Source: CAYQUC01 sp048061315
GTDB taxonomy: Bacteria; Pseudomonadota; Gammaproteobacteria; UBA6429; Thiohalophilaceae
Direction of reading: 5' to 3'
Length of the DNA: 64,000 nt
NCBI GenBank assembly: GCA_048061315.1
Contig: JBGMRJ010000001.1
Coordinates: 47,092-111,091 of the forward strand
The notes under the pieces are model-generated. The model had not been told where the DNA came from, made no database searches, and worked only from the letters and a program-made list of their open reading frames with translations. This document shows positions 28,193 through 37,341 of the stretch, one piece after another (the stretch's first letter is position 1; each line of letters begins with the position of its first letter). The position numbers and the translations under genes are program-made.

Positions 28193-28780
28193 TTATGCAA
28201 TAAGATTTAAAATATTAACTGCTTTTGGTTCAGTAATACAATGTTCACGACACATTGCACATCCAGTACATAATTCTAAATTTATTTGAGGTCGTTCACG
28301 CTGCCATATCATAGCCCCATCAATGATGCACGCTGCAGCACAAGCACCACATTCAGGCCCTTGATAGGGTAAACATAATTCTGTATTTATAATTGCTTTA
28401 GCCAATTTTGGAAACTGTAATTTTTTATGATCTTTCTCTGTGTCAGATTCTTCAAGCGGTAACGATAATGCACCAGTGTCACAGGCAACAACACATGGCC
28501 AATCTTCACAAAGGTGACATCCAGAATTTAATAAATCCAAAGCAGGCGTATGCATCACATCGGCACCATTTTTTGCTGATAAAGGAAAAATTATATTATA
28601 TTGACACGCGTCAATACACTCATTGCAACGTGAGCACGATAATAAAAATTCAATTTCAGATTTAGCATAAGGTGGGCGTATCCAATGTTTTGCGCGAGCA
28701 GTGATTTTTTCATCTACTTTTTCAACCGCTTTTTCTGCGACTCTATTTATACCACGTCTAAAAAATTCTCTTCTATCCAT
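28193..28780 (-). CDS. NapF/NapG-like multi-cluster ferredoxin, last gene of the nap cluster
   Basis: The 195-residue protein opens with a short twin-arginine-like start (MDRREFFRRG) and then four iron-sulfur cysteine groups: CSRCNECIDAC, CHLCEDWPCVVAC, CGACAAAC and CTGCAMCREHC. This is the four-cluster pattern of NapF and of the NapG/MauM group. A short or absent signal peptide fits NapF, a cytoplasmic accessory to NapA, but NapG-like export cannot be excluded. It begins one base after the napC-like gene. Confidence 0.8.
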   Translation of the reverse strand: MDRREFFRRGINRVAEKAVEKVDEKITARAKHWIRPPYAKSEIEFLLSCSRCNECIDACQYNIIFPLSAKNGADVMHTPALDLLNSGCHLCEDWPCVVACDTGALSLPLEESDTEKDHKKLQFPKLAKAIINTELCLPYQGPECGACAAACIIDGAMIWQRERPQINLELCTGCAMCREHCITEPKAVNILNLIA

Positions 28781-28781
28781 A

Positions 28782-29465
28782 TTAATACCAATCGCCTTGC
28801 GCTAAATTTTTATGACAATCACCGCAGGGTCTTTTGCTGGTTTTAAATGCTTCATGTAATATTCCATCTTTATCAAAATCTTTTGCTATTTTATGAGCAA
28901 TACCCATGTGACATTCGATGCAGGTCATATTTCGATCCTGCGCGCTTTTATGTTTCTTATTCGAATTACTTTTTTGTTTATTTAATTCCATATATTCAAA
29001 ACTGTGGCAATTACGACATTCACGTGAATCCGTTTCAATCATAGTTTCCCAAACATACTCAGCCATTTGTAGTCTTTTAGATTCAAATTTTTCTTTAGTA
29101 TCAATTGTGCCAATTATTTTGTGAAAAAGTTCATTAGTCGCATTTATTTTTCGTAGCGTTTTATGAATCCAGTCTTTCGGTACATGACAATCAGGGCACG
29201 TTGCTCTTACTCCGGTTCTATTTTGATAATGTACGGTTTTTTTATATTCCTGGTATACATTATTTTCCATTTCATGACATGAAATACAAAAACTCTCATT
29301 ATTAGTAACATCCATTGCCGCATTAAACCCGGTCCAAAATAATATCCCCATTGTAAAAACACTAAAAAATACGACGATAGGAAAATTTTTACTCAAATTA
29401 CAATATTTTTGAATAACACTTTGAAATCGGTCGAATACACTTTTAAGTTTATTAAATTGAACCAT
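28782..29465 (-). CDS. napC: NapC/NirT-family membrane cytochrome c with five haem motifs
   Basis: NapC-type proteins oxidise membrane quinol and pass electrons to periplasmic reductases. After one membrane anchor (about 28-48) come CISCHEM (60-64, with the family methionine), CPDCH (90-94), CRNCH (150-154) and CIECH (182-186), as expected for the tetrahaem family. A fifth motif, CGDCH (214-218), sits close to the C-terminus of this 227-residue protein. A fifth haem occurs in TorC, but there in a large extra domain absent here. Since no napB is visible, the fifth haem could extend the electron wire; this is inference. Confidence 0.88.
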   Translation of the reverse strand: MVQFNKLKSVFDRFQSVIQKYCNLSKNFPIVVFFSVFTMGILFWTGFNAAMDVTNNESFCISCHEMENNVYQEYKKTVHYQNRTGVRATCPDCHVPKDWIHKTLRKINATNELFHKIIGTIDTKEKFESKRLQMAEYVWETMIETDSRECRNCHSFEYMELNKQKSNSNKKHKSAQDRNMTCIECHMGIAHKIAKDFDKDGILHEAFKTSKRPCGDCHKNLAQGDWY

Positions 29466-29466
29466 G

Positions 29467-31047
29467 TTACATCCTCATGATCATCGGTTGCATTAAAAGC
29501 CATAGGCTAAGCAAACTGACAATTGTTATAAATAAAATCATTGGCACAAACAACCACCGTGTTTGAGCTATTGAAGTACTTTGTAATTGAAAAATACGAT
29601 GTCGTAATATGTTTATTGCCATCCAAAATCCAAATAAAATTAAACCCGCCTGTAACGCAAAGATAATATCATCAGAAACCAGAGGGTTAAGATGTCGCAA
29701 ATGAATCTCTTGCATCGATAATGGCAGGGTATTTATTCCAAACGGGTTTATAACAACAGACCAGAAACCGGCACTTTCACGTACCAGATGACTTAGGTTA
29801 TGAGCAATGTGATAGCTAAACGCCAAGGGTAAAACACTAAAAGCCATTGCTGAAAATAATCGCGACCACTCTTTTTCACCATGAAGTTGTCTCAACCAGG
29901 AAATACTAACACTGTAGAATAAAATTGGGATTAACAAAGCAATAATCATACCCAGACTAAAACTCACTAATAATCGACCCGAATCACCAATCTGATAGGC
30001 CAGCAATTGCATCCAATCTTCCCAATACGGCATCATGGTAAAACCATGAAATAATGTTAATGCCAATAAGCCCAGAATAAACCAGGCTTCATCCCAATGT
30101 GGTCGTGACGAATGGCTTATTTCACTGGCAATGGGACGAATTTGCCAACTCACATTGTGTGTTGGACAGCTCTGGCTACACGCACCACACGATGTGCAAT
30201 AGGTATTTTGTTTTAGACTACCCATCAATAAATGAGTCGGGCAGGGTTCTACCTCCCTGGTGCCATGAAAACATTCCAGTGTTTTGCACGAAGCACAAAT
30301 TGCATTATCAATCGGACGTAAGGCCACCGGGGCAATCCCGCCATACGCACCAAGTGTTCGACCGACAGGACAAAAGTAACGACAAAATGCCTTACGTTCA
30401 TAAATCGCTAAAGAGATTGTAGCCAACACCACAATCAACAGCGCTAACAAAGCGGTTGCATAGGGACTCGTGGTAACGCCAACACCTAACTCCAGCCAGG
30501 TTAATGCCACAAACATAAAAATGGCTGGCCAGATATTCCGAATTTTTTTAGGGACTTTTAAATTTAAACTACTAAAATGACTACCACGACGCCATAAGCG
30601 TCGTCGAACCAACCAGCTAGCGATTGCATCCCACGGACAAATAGCACACCAGGCCGAACCAACAAAAAAAACACTCATGACAACTGCAGACCACCACAAC
30701 GTCCAGGTCAACATCGTTGCCAAATTGCGTTCGGTTACGGGTGTGCCAAATAACCCTGCTGCAATCACCAGCAGAAATATAATACTCGTCAATATCCGTA
30801 ATGCTGTAATCATATAAGGACGCGTGATTACGCTTTGTACGAAACGCCCCACTACAGGAATTTTTATTACGCTTTTTACTTTTATAAAAGATTGTTGTGA
30901 TGAGGGAGATTGTAACACCCTCACAGTCAGCAAAAACATCCCAAAAATCACACTAGCAACCCAGCTTGCTGATAACCCCGGATGAACCATGCCTTCACTG
31001 GTTTGATAAACCAGTGAGTTGATAAACTCTAGTATCAAATCAATCAT
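29467..31047 (-). CDS. membrane polyferredoxin of NapH/NosR/CcoG type in the nap cluster
   Basis: The 526-residue membrane protein has several hydrophobic helices and the paired CXXXCP motifs CAICPWD and CRYFCPVGR of the NapH/NosR/FixG group. A cysteine stretch (CASCKTLECFHG, then EPCP) and a ferredoxin signature CTSCGACSQSCP follow. A long C-terminal membrane portion (about 300-526) is unusual for NapH. It overlaps the FixH-like gene upstream by four bases and precedes napC by one base. It is a second membrane iron-sulfur protein besides NapH and may feed electrons into or out of the periplasmic chain. Confidence 0.82.
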   Translation of the reverse strand: MIDLILEFINSLVYQTSEGMVHPGLSASWVASVIFGMFLLTVRVLQSPSSQQSFIKVKSVIKIPVVGRFVQSVITRPYMITALRILTSIIFLLVIAAGLFGTPVTERNLATMLTWTLWWSAVVMSVFFVGSAWCAICPWDAIASWLVRRRLWRRGSHFSSLNLKVPKKIRNIWPAIFMFVALTWLELGVGVTTSPYATALLALLIVVLATISLAIYERKAFCRYFCPVGRTLGAYGGIAPVALRPIDNAICASCKTLECFHGTREVEPCPTHLLMGSLKQNTYCTSCGACSQSCPTHNVSWQIRPIASEISHSSRPHWDEAWFILGLLALTLFHGFTMMPYWEDWMQLLAYQIGDSGRLLVSFSLGMIIALLIPILFYSVSISWLRQLHGEKEWSRLFSAMAFSVLPLAFSYHIAHNLSHLVRESAGFWSVVINPFGINTLPLSMQEIHLRHLNPLVSDDIIFALQAGLILFGFWMAINILRHRIFQLQSTSIAQTRWLFVPMILFITIVSLLSLWLLMQPMIMRM

Positions 31048-31673
31048 ATTGAACCAGAATCATTAGCCTGATCAGAATGATGTTGATTTGCCTTAATACG
31101 AGATAGCCTTTTTCGCTGTGTAACATTAACAAACAGCAAAACTAATGCAATGATGAAAATAGTGATACCAATAGGACCAATCGGGAATGGCTCACCAATT
31201 TGTAACGGGAAGTCAATTATATAAGGTTGCCCACCCGATTCAAATTCTGCTGAAATTAAAAAATTACCTTCTTCGTTAAAAACAAAACCTTGTCGATATA
31301 CCCCATCATCAATTTTTTGAACACCTAGAATTTCTTCTGTTGATGAAAAAAAACTATCATCGATTACTTTAAAAGTTACTTTACCATCAAATGTAGCACC
31401 ATTATCAATACGTTTAACGTATAAATTGACTCGACCAGAATCACCCGGTTTTGGGAACGCAGGGAAAGCCATATAGGTAATATAAAAATCACCAAGTTGT
31501 GTTTCGACTTGCAGGCTTGGCGGTGTATTTGAATCTTCGCCCAGACTATACGATGGGCGACCGAGGACGTGATGAGCAAATGCATTACTCACCATAAAGA
31601 GTAAAACTAATAATAGTATTATATTCTGAACAGCCAAGGCTCCAAGAACTGAAATTTTATATTTATAGGTCAT
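31044..31673 (-). CDS. FixH-like membrane-anchored periplasmic protein in the nap cluster
   Basis: The 209-residue protein has an N-terminal signal segment ending near SNAFAH, and a periplasmic beta-rich domain (about 40-165) with patterns such as FPAFPKPGDSGRVNLYV. A C-terminal membrane helix (about 170-190) and a short basic tail complete it. The layout resembles FixH/CcoH- or YtkA-like proteins found beside polyferredoxins. The HH pair after the signal (residues about 34-35) could bind metal. Its tight coupling to the polyferredoxin gene suggests the two products interact. Function unknown. Confidence 0.6.
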   Translation of the reverse strand: MTYKYKISVLGALAVQNIILLLVLLFMVSNAFAHHVLGRPSYSLGEDSNTPPSLQVETQLGDFYITYMAFPAFPKPGDSGRVNLYVKRIDNGATFDGKVTFKVIDDSFFSSTEEILGVQKIDDGVYRQGFVFNEEGNFLISAEFESGGQPYIIDFPLQIGEPFPIGPIGITIFIIALVLLFVNVTQRKRLSRIKANQHHSDQANDSGSI

Positions 31674-31685
31674 TTTTCTTTCCGG

Positions 31686-32678
31686 CTAAGTATTTTCTTT
31701 TCTAAATTTATGCCCCAAATGCCCCGGCCCCTGAAATTTGACATCATTAATACTCACCGTAAATTTCAATGCATCAGTCGGGCACACTGCAATACACGCT
31801 GTGCAATTATTACATTCCATTCCAAAATCGTCTTGCAGTGGATCTAACCCAAACTGGCAGACAACATTACACTTTGCACAATCATTGCACGTAGTAACAT
31901 CACGCTTAATTCGAAACAGCCGATATCGACCCAGGATCGAATACAAGGCACCACCAGGACAAACATAACGACAAAATCCCCGACGGGTTACCATTAAATC
32001 AAACACTAACGTTATCAGGAAGAAGACTGCTCCGGCTCCAAATCCCCCAAGAGCAATAGAATAATATATTTCTCTTCCGATTATCGCTGGAGGGTAGAAA
32101 GAACCAAACATTACTGTACCCAAATACATTGATAGAATTAAACCAACACCAAGCACAACGTATTTAATTCGTCTATCGAGTTTACGACGACTAACCGGTA
32201 AACCGGCTTTACGTAACCAGGCGGCAAGGTTATCATTTAGTTCATAAATTAATGTTGCGGGACAAATCCAGCCACAATACAGTCTGCCAAATAACAAAGT
32301 CACAATAACCGGAATTAATGCCGTTATAATAAACGCCCAATATAAAGACAGGCTCGCTGCAATTTGTCCAACAACAGCCAATGGATCTGATAATTTTAAA
32401 CCAAAAAATGTCGCAGACCAGGTATTACCTTTAATAGCACTTAGTTCATCAGGATCTTTAACAAATGGTGATGTTAGGGCTTCGACAGTATCAGAAATAG
32501 TCTTTTCAGTCGGCGTTAATAAATCATAAGCATGTGCAGCTTCATATGTTTGATACAAATGAATGAAGGGCAAGATTATCAGCATTGAAAAAACCAGAGA
32601 CAGAACCAGCCATCTTAATTTATTTAAGTGCCGTAACTTGCTGGTTGGTTTTGTTTTAGTTTCCATTATAGAATTCAA
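31686..32678 (-). CDS. napH: NapH, membrane quinol-oxidising iron-sulfur protein
   Basis: NapH is the membrane partner of NapG and passes electrons from quinol towards NapA. The 330-residue protein has four membrane segments, the two CXXXCP motifs (LYCGWICPATL and CRYVCPGGAL) and two ferredoxin motifs near the end (CNDCAKCNVVC and CNNCTACIAVCPTDAL) on the cytoplasmic side. Length and order match NapH. It lies 65 bases after napG, and the spacer carries a TCTTGGCG triple repeat. Confidence 0.9.
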   Translation of the reverse strand: MNSIMETKTKPTSKLRHLNKLRWLVLSLVFSMLIILPFIHLYQTYEAAHAYDLLTPTEKTISDTVEALTSPFVKDPDELSAIKGNTWSATFFGLKLSDPLAVVGQIAASLSLYWAFIITALIPVIVTLLFGRLYCGWICPATLIYELNDNLAAWLRKAGLPVSRRKLDRRIKYVVLGVGLILSMYLGTVMFGSFYPPAIIGREIYYSIALGGFGAGAVFFLITLVFDLMVTRRGFCRYVCPGGALYSILGRYRLFRIKRDVTTCNDCAKCNVVCQFGLDPLQDDFGMECNNCTACIAVCPTDALKFTVSINDVKFQGPGHLGHKFRKENT

Positions 32679-32702
32679 ATGTGTATATTTTATAAAATAT
32701 AG

Positions 32703-32727
32703 TCTTGGCGTTCTTGGCGTCTTGGCG
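32703..32727 (+). repeat. triple TCTTGGCG direct repeat between napG and napH
   Basis: Three copies of TCTTGGCG lie at 32703-32710, 32712-32719 and 32720-32727. The composition is far more GC-rich than the surroundings. It resembles the CTTTGCG/CTTTGCGG arms at 60861-60879, suggesting a dispersed short repeat type. Confidence 0.5.
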
Positions 32728-32743
32728 GTTAAAGCAAAAAAGT

Positions 32744-33319
32744 TTAACCTCGATGCTTCGGTATTATGCGAATCGCCTGCGGAATCTGAATACAGGAACG
32801 TTCACATAAGCCACAGCCAACGCATTTATCCAGCACGTGTGGTTGCTCTAACATTCCTACTTTAATTGCGACATCCGCCAATGGACAAGCACGATAACAG
32901 ACGCCACAGGTTTTGCCTTGATAAGACAAGCATAAATTCGTATCAACGCGAGCAACGCCCATTTGTACATCTTCAATGATAGCATTGGCTTCGTGTTCAA
33001 TTTTGGGGATTGCTCCGGTTGGACAAACTTCGCCACATTTCATACATAATATGCAGGCCTGTTCACGGGGAGTTATATACGGTGTGTCTAATGACGTTAC
33101 GCCATTTTCCATATTGAAAAACTTTATGCAGCGGTTAGGACAACTTTCACCACATTTGCCACAGCGAATGCACTTTGATAAAAATAATTTTTCATCATGA
33201 GAACCAGGCGGTCTTAAAAAACGCAGTGAGGGCGAAAAAGTCGCGGCAACACCCTCACTGCTTATCATGGCCATCAAGGAGGAACTAGCCAGATACTCTA
33301 AAAAACGTCTTCGTTTCAT
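32744..33319 (-). CDS. napG: NapG, periplasmic four-cluster ferredoxin
   Basis: The 191-residue protein begins MKRRRFLEYLASSSLMA, a twin-arginine-like export signal. It has four cysteine groups for iron-sulfur clusters: CIRCGKCGESCP, CILCMKCGEVCP, a group starting CGVCYRACP, and CVGCGLCERSC followed by IPQAIRI, all characteristic of the MauM/NapG family. NapG works with membrane NapH as an alternative quinol dehydrogenase for NapA. It lies 75 bases downstream of napA. Confidence 0.9.
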   Translation of the reverse strand: MKRRRFLEYLASSSLMAMISSEGVAATFSPSLRFLRPPGSHDEKLFLSKCIRCGKCGESCPNRCIKFFNMENGVTSLDTPYITPREQACILCMKCGEVCPTGAIPKIEHEANAIIEDVQMGVARVDTNLCLSYQGKTCGVCYRACPLADVAIKVGMLEQPHVLDKCVGCGLCERSCIQIPQAIRIIPKHRG

Positions 33320-33394
33320 TCTCTTTATCGCAAAAGTCTATATGACTAATTATGTCGCAGTTTGAATCTAAAATAATAAGCCATTACATCAATG

Positions 33395-36100
33395 TCATAC
33401 TTTTTCAATTCGGCATGCGAGTTTCTTGAAATCTACTTGTCCGGATACCGGATCCCAAACACGACTTGAGACACTATTCACCAGCCATTTGTTCTTCTTT
33501 GGATCGGCACTATCTGCAACTGATAAATTCCATGGACTAAACATGTAACCCCGAGGCACACTATTTCGAGCCGGTTTAACCAGACTATTGGTACCAACTT
33601 GCGCTTTTGCCTGGTACGAACCACGACGCGTCACTAAACGAACCTTATCACCATCTTTAATACCGAGTTCTTTGGCGTCCTCAACGTGCATTTCAACATA
33701 CATTTCAGGAACTAACCGTCGCGTTGTTGGGCTACGATTGGATTTAGCGGTATGGAAGTGTTCATACACCACACCTAAACCTAACCAGTAAGGATATTTA
33801 TCTTTAGGGACATTGTTCCAGAGCTTGCCACGCAACTCTTCATCGGGTAGATCCGGCGTTAAGCCCATGTCACGTGCCTGTTTTAACAAGGCGATATTGT
33901 CAATTGTATAAAGACCTTCTTTACTGCCAAATTCCATTAACTTTTTAGTGATCTCTTTACGTCTACTGTAATCCTGTAAACACAAGTGCATATGTACTTT
34001 TCCGTCTTTGGTTCGGAAATAACCATAAGGTTTATTTTTCCAAACACCTTCCTGCATCATGAATCGACGTTTGGTTCCGCCGGCTTTAGCAACTTCATAG
34101 GTAGGTGCTGGCCATTGTATCCCACGTAATTCTATCAATTGATCGTATAAACCTTTCTTATCAATTTTTTCAACTTCGAGCATACCGGTTAAATCCGTAT
34201 CGGTACCTGCTGATGCAACGACCACATCACGAAAAATTTCTTCAGCATCATAAAAGCCATCTTTCATGCGTTTCCAGGGGAAAATTTTATCGGCATCAAG
34301 CCCCAGTAAATGGGCAATCTCTTTGCCTTTATCAATCACCATGTCCATATCAGGACGGCATCCAGGTGGTGGTTCGGCTGCTTTTTCAACCCGGTTTATT
34401 CGGCGCTCAGAACTAATGTACACACCATCAACTTCACCCCAGGTTGCGGCAGGGAATATAATATCAGCATAAAGATTATTTGGTGCATGTCGATAGATTT
34501 CCTGAACGACATTAAAGGTCTTCAACAACGCAGGACGAATTAAATTATCCTGATCCGGTAAATCAATATGGGTGGCATAAACGAAGAACATCGCTTTTAC
34601 ATCACCTTTTAATGCACGTTCCATCATGCCGATTGCCATGCCGGGATTCTTTGCATTCATTGCTGTAATCAGATTTTTTTCAGGAACGCCCCATTGCTTC
34701 GCCATGTGCTTACGGTGTACAGCATTTTTTAATGGCTGATTAAACGGCAGGCGTCCGGTCAAACCGCCAGTGAAGCGTTCGCCCATGGCATTGGGTTGAC
34801 CCGTCATCGAGAATGGACCGCAACCTGGTTTTGCGAGGTTACCCGTCATGGTTAATAAATTAATAATTGAAATGACGTTGTTTTGACCATGGATGTGCTG
34901 GTTATAACCAATCCCCCACATAATAATAACACCACCATAACCTTTACCTTCCTGTTTACCTTTACTGCGAACTAAACGCTTACGGGTTGCATCCGCAAAC
35001 ATACCGGCAACTTTTCGAATGAGTTCCGGAGAGACATCATGGTTTTTTCCACCCATGCGATCCTGAACTTGCTCAGGACTGTAGTCTTTGGTTATACCAT
35101 CAACATACTCTTTCCAGCCGGTGGTATGCGCCTTCATAAAGTCCCAATCAATGACATCATTGTGATCTTTTAACAACACATGACCAATTGCGTTTAAGAA
35201 ACTGATGTCACCATTTAAAACCGGAACATGAACTGAATTTTCCGGATTAATATCCTGATATCCTTTTGCAGTTCCCGTGTAACGTGGATCAACAACAACC
35301 GTTGGAATGTCGTTTTTACGTTTATGATCCGCGGCACGCCAGAAAATAATCGGATGCGACTCACGAGCGTTATGACCAAAGTGCATGATCATGTCGGAAA
35401 TCTCAATATCTTCATAAGCCAAAGGTGGTGTATCGGAACCTAATGTTTTGAAGTAACCGGTTACAGCTGAGGTCATGCACATACGAGCATTGGCTTCAAT
35501 GGTATTTGAACCTAATACCCCTTTCATAAATATATTCTCGAGGTATTGACCTTCCATTGTTAACTGACCGGAACCGTATAAGGCAATAGAATTACCGGTA
35601 TATTTTTTGGCTAAATATGCAATCTTGTGTGCCACCATATTGGACGCATCGTGATACGGTACGCGTACAAAGTGCTCTTCATCAAACGAGCCTTTAGTTT
35701 TACTAATGTATTCCATATCACCATGATTGGGTTTTTGCCACTCGGCCCAAACGTCTTTTCGAACATAGGGATCACCTTCCATTCGATCAACATAAATAGG
35801 TTCTGCTGCGGTTAAACCTTTAATGCATTGCAAACCATAATTAGTCGGATGGTCTTTATCAGGACGCATCGATACAATTTTGCCATTTTGTGTTTGAATA
35901 ATTGTGCCACAGCCAACACCACAATAAGGGCATTGAGCAAGTGCTGTTTTCGTTTCACCCATTTCGGCGGCTGATACTGATGCTGCTTCCAGTTCCGGAT
36001 TTTTTCCTACGTATAATCCGGTACCGGCGGCTGCACCGGTGATAAATGTACTGCTTTTAAGGAAGTCTCTACGAGACATTTTATTTTTAATTCTTTTCAT
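33395..36100 (-). CDS. napA: NapA, periplasmic nitrate reductase catalytic subunit
   Basis: NapA reduces nitrate to nitrite at a bis-MGD molybdenum centre. The 901-residue protein has a Tat signal (MSRRDFLKSS), the [4Fe-4S] ligands C57, C60, C64 and C92 with the following lysine in CIKG, and the molybdenum-ligand cysteine C208 in NARMCMTSAVTGY. MTGQPNAMGER and the C-terminal molydopterin dinucleotide domain (PEMYVEMHVEDAKELGI) also fit. It is about 70 residues longer than E. coli NapA. No napD chaperone or napB subunit is seen nearby. A good AGGAG site precedes the ATG. A NapA-like enzyme with another oxyanion substrate cannot be fully excluded. Confidence 0.88.
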   Translation of the reverse strand: MKRIKNKMSRRDFLKSSTFITGAAAGTGLYVGKNPELEAASVSAAEMGETKTALAQCPYCGVGCGTIIQTQNGKIVSMRPDKDHPTNYGLQCIKGLTAAEPIYVDRMEGDPYVRKDVWAEWQKPNHGDMEYISKTKGSFDEEHFVRVPYHDASNMVAHKIAYLAKKYTGNSIALYGSGQLTMEGQYLENIFMKGVLGSNTIEANARMCMTSAVTGYFKTLGSDTPPLAYEDIEISDMIMHFGHNARESHPIIFWRAADHKRKNDIPTVVVDPRYTGTAKGYQDINPENSVHVPVLNGDISFLNAIGHVLLKDHNDVIDWDFMKAHTTGWKEYVDGITKDYSPEQVQDRMGGKNHDVSPELIRKVAGMFADATRKRLVRSKGKQEGKGYGGVIIMWGIGYNQHIHGQNNVISIINLLTMTGNLAKPGCGPFSMTGQPNAMGERFTGGLTGRLPFNQPLKNAVHRKHMAKQWGVPEKNLITAMNAKNPGMAIGMMERALKGDVKAMFFVYATHIDLPDQDNLIRPALLKTFNVVQEIYRHAPNNLYADIIFPAATWGEVDGVYISSERRINRVEKAAEPPPGCRPDMDMVIDKGKEIAHLLGLDADKIFPWKRMKDGFYDAEEIFRDVVVASAGTDTDLTGMLEVEKIDKKGLYDQLIELRGIQWPAPTYEVAKAGGTKRRFMMQEGVWKNKPYGYFRTKDGKVHMHLCLQDYSRRKEITKKLMEFGSKEGLYTIDNIALLKQARDMGLTPDLPDEELRGKLWNNVPKDKYPYWLGLGVVYEHFHTAKSNRSPTTRRLVPEMYVEMHVEDAKELGIKDGDKVRLVTRRGSYQAKAQVGTNSLVKPARNSVPRGYMFSPWNLSVADSADPKKNKWLVNSVSSRVWDPVSGQVDFKKLACRIEKV

Positions 36101-36182
36101 TTCCTGCTCCTAAAATTCAAATCCTGATTCATCTATGATGATTTTTTACAAATTTAACGCTTACCTAAACTAACTGGCCAAA

Positions 36183-36908
36183 CTAACTCTTACTGGGAAC
36201 AGTTCGTAGGTATGAAATAATATCGTCAATTTCCTGATCCGATAAATTTGCCATGGCGTCAGGACCCTTAAAACCTAACATTCGGGTATTAGTACGACCA
36301 TTTACGATGGTAAATCGAATAAAACCATCAGTTACTTTATTTAAAAATCCTGCTTTACCTATTGCAGTGCCGGTACTTCCTGCTGAGTAACCATCACCAT
36401 TAAATCCATGGCAGGTGCTGCAGATTTGCCGAAACCAGTTTTCACCAAGACGGGGATCACCATGGGAATCGGGCTGAGCATCTACTGAAGCCGAGACATC
36501 TGGCAATTTAGCGTGATTACGCAGATACGCTACTATCGCTTCCACCTGTTTACGACCTAAATGAGAAAACGGCGGCATACCCGTTCCCGGACGACCATCA
36601 CGTATAGTGCCCATCAAAAATTTATTAGACGCGACACTTAAAAATTCTTTATTGGTCAGTGAAGGTGCAAAGCCAGGTTTGCCAATGGCATCAGCCTGAT
36701 GGCAAAAGATGCAGTTTTGCGTATATAAAGCTTCACCTTCTTTGGCAAGACTGGCATCAATAACAACGGGCACACCCACGGGTTCAGGCCGACTGCTCGT
36801 TGTGGCGTTAGTCGTTGATGATGTCTCGTTTTGAGTTTTTTGGTCGCAAGCTGAAAGCAGCAATCCGGTGGTAATTATTAATGTATATATATAGTATCGC
36901 TTGTTCAC
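36183..36908 (-). CDS. dihaem cytochrome c lipoprotein, first gene of the nap operon
   Basis: The 241-residue protein has a lipoprotein signal (LLLSAC, lipidated C21) and two class I cytochrome c domains, with CIFCH at 66-70 and CSTCH at 163-167. Each has a downstream methionine region (GTGMPPF in the first). It lies 82 bases before napA with the FNR box upstream, so it heads the operon. In place of the absent NapB it is the obvious candidate for direct electron donor to NapA, though that is inference. Its domains are paralogous to those of the divergent cytochrome-DUF302 gene. Confidence 0.88.
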   Translation of the reverse strand: MNKRYYIYTLIITTGLLLSACDQKTQNETSSTTNATTSSRPEPVGVPVVIDASLAKEGEALYTQNCIFCHQADAIGKPGFAPSLTNKEFLSVASNKFLMGTIRDGRPGTGMPPFSHLGRKQVEAIVAYLRNHAKLPDVSASVDAQPDSHGDPRLGENWFRQICSTCHGFNGDGYSAGSTGTAIGKAGFLNKVTDGFIRFTIVNGRTNTRMLGFKGPDAMANLSDQEIDDIISYLRTVPSKS

Positions 36909-36983
36909 ACTTAATCCTCACTCTGTCATTATTAATATTTTTATTTTAATCCAGATCTCTAAATGGGCTATTTCGTTAGAAAG

Positions 36984-37024
36984 ATAATATGTCATAAGTT
37001 GAAACTGATTTTGATCTAAATCAA
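36984..37024 (-). promoter_or_regulatory. FNR box and -10 element of the nap operon promoter
   Basis: TTGATCTAAATCAA at 37011-37024 matches the FNR consensus perfectly. On the minus strand TATTAT (36989-36984) sits within one base of the ideal -10 position for an FNR dimer centred near -41.5. Transcription would start near 36977, about 68 bases before the lipoprotein gene. Confidence 0.83.
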
Positions 37025-37264
37025 TTTCTATGAATATTCTAATATATTAATTTATCTAACATTTTTATCAGATAGTTTTATGGTCATAATCATTCATATT
37101 TAATTCTAATAACAATAACTTAGAACTTAGTACTTAATCTGTACGTAAGATAAATACCAAAATAACCTGATACAATACTGGAATTACAGCTCCATTATAA
37201 ATAGTGCACTCTCATATTCCATAAATGGTGCTTAAAATATTTAATACTGGTACTATCGCAAAAC

Positions 37265-37278
37265 ATGATCTATATCAG
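37265..37278 (+). promoter_or_regulatory. FNR-like box upstream of the cytochrome-DUF302 gene
   Basis: ATGATCTATATCAG keeps the inner TGAT-N4-ATCA core but loses both outermost bases. TAGACT at 37301-37306 lies at the expected -10 spacing; TATATT at 37296-37301 is an alternative. Confidence 0.6.
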
Positions 37279-37341
37279 TATTATCTAATATAGAATATAT
37301 TAGACTTTAATTATTATTTACACAGGATCATATAGCATAAG

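Larger units (their letters stand above)
36909..37341. other. divergent regulatory region between nap operon and cytochrome-DUF302 gene
   Basis: These 433 AT-rich bases contain two FNR-type boxes, one suitably placed for each direction; both are listed separately. No gene is seen. Confidence 0.7.
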
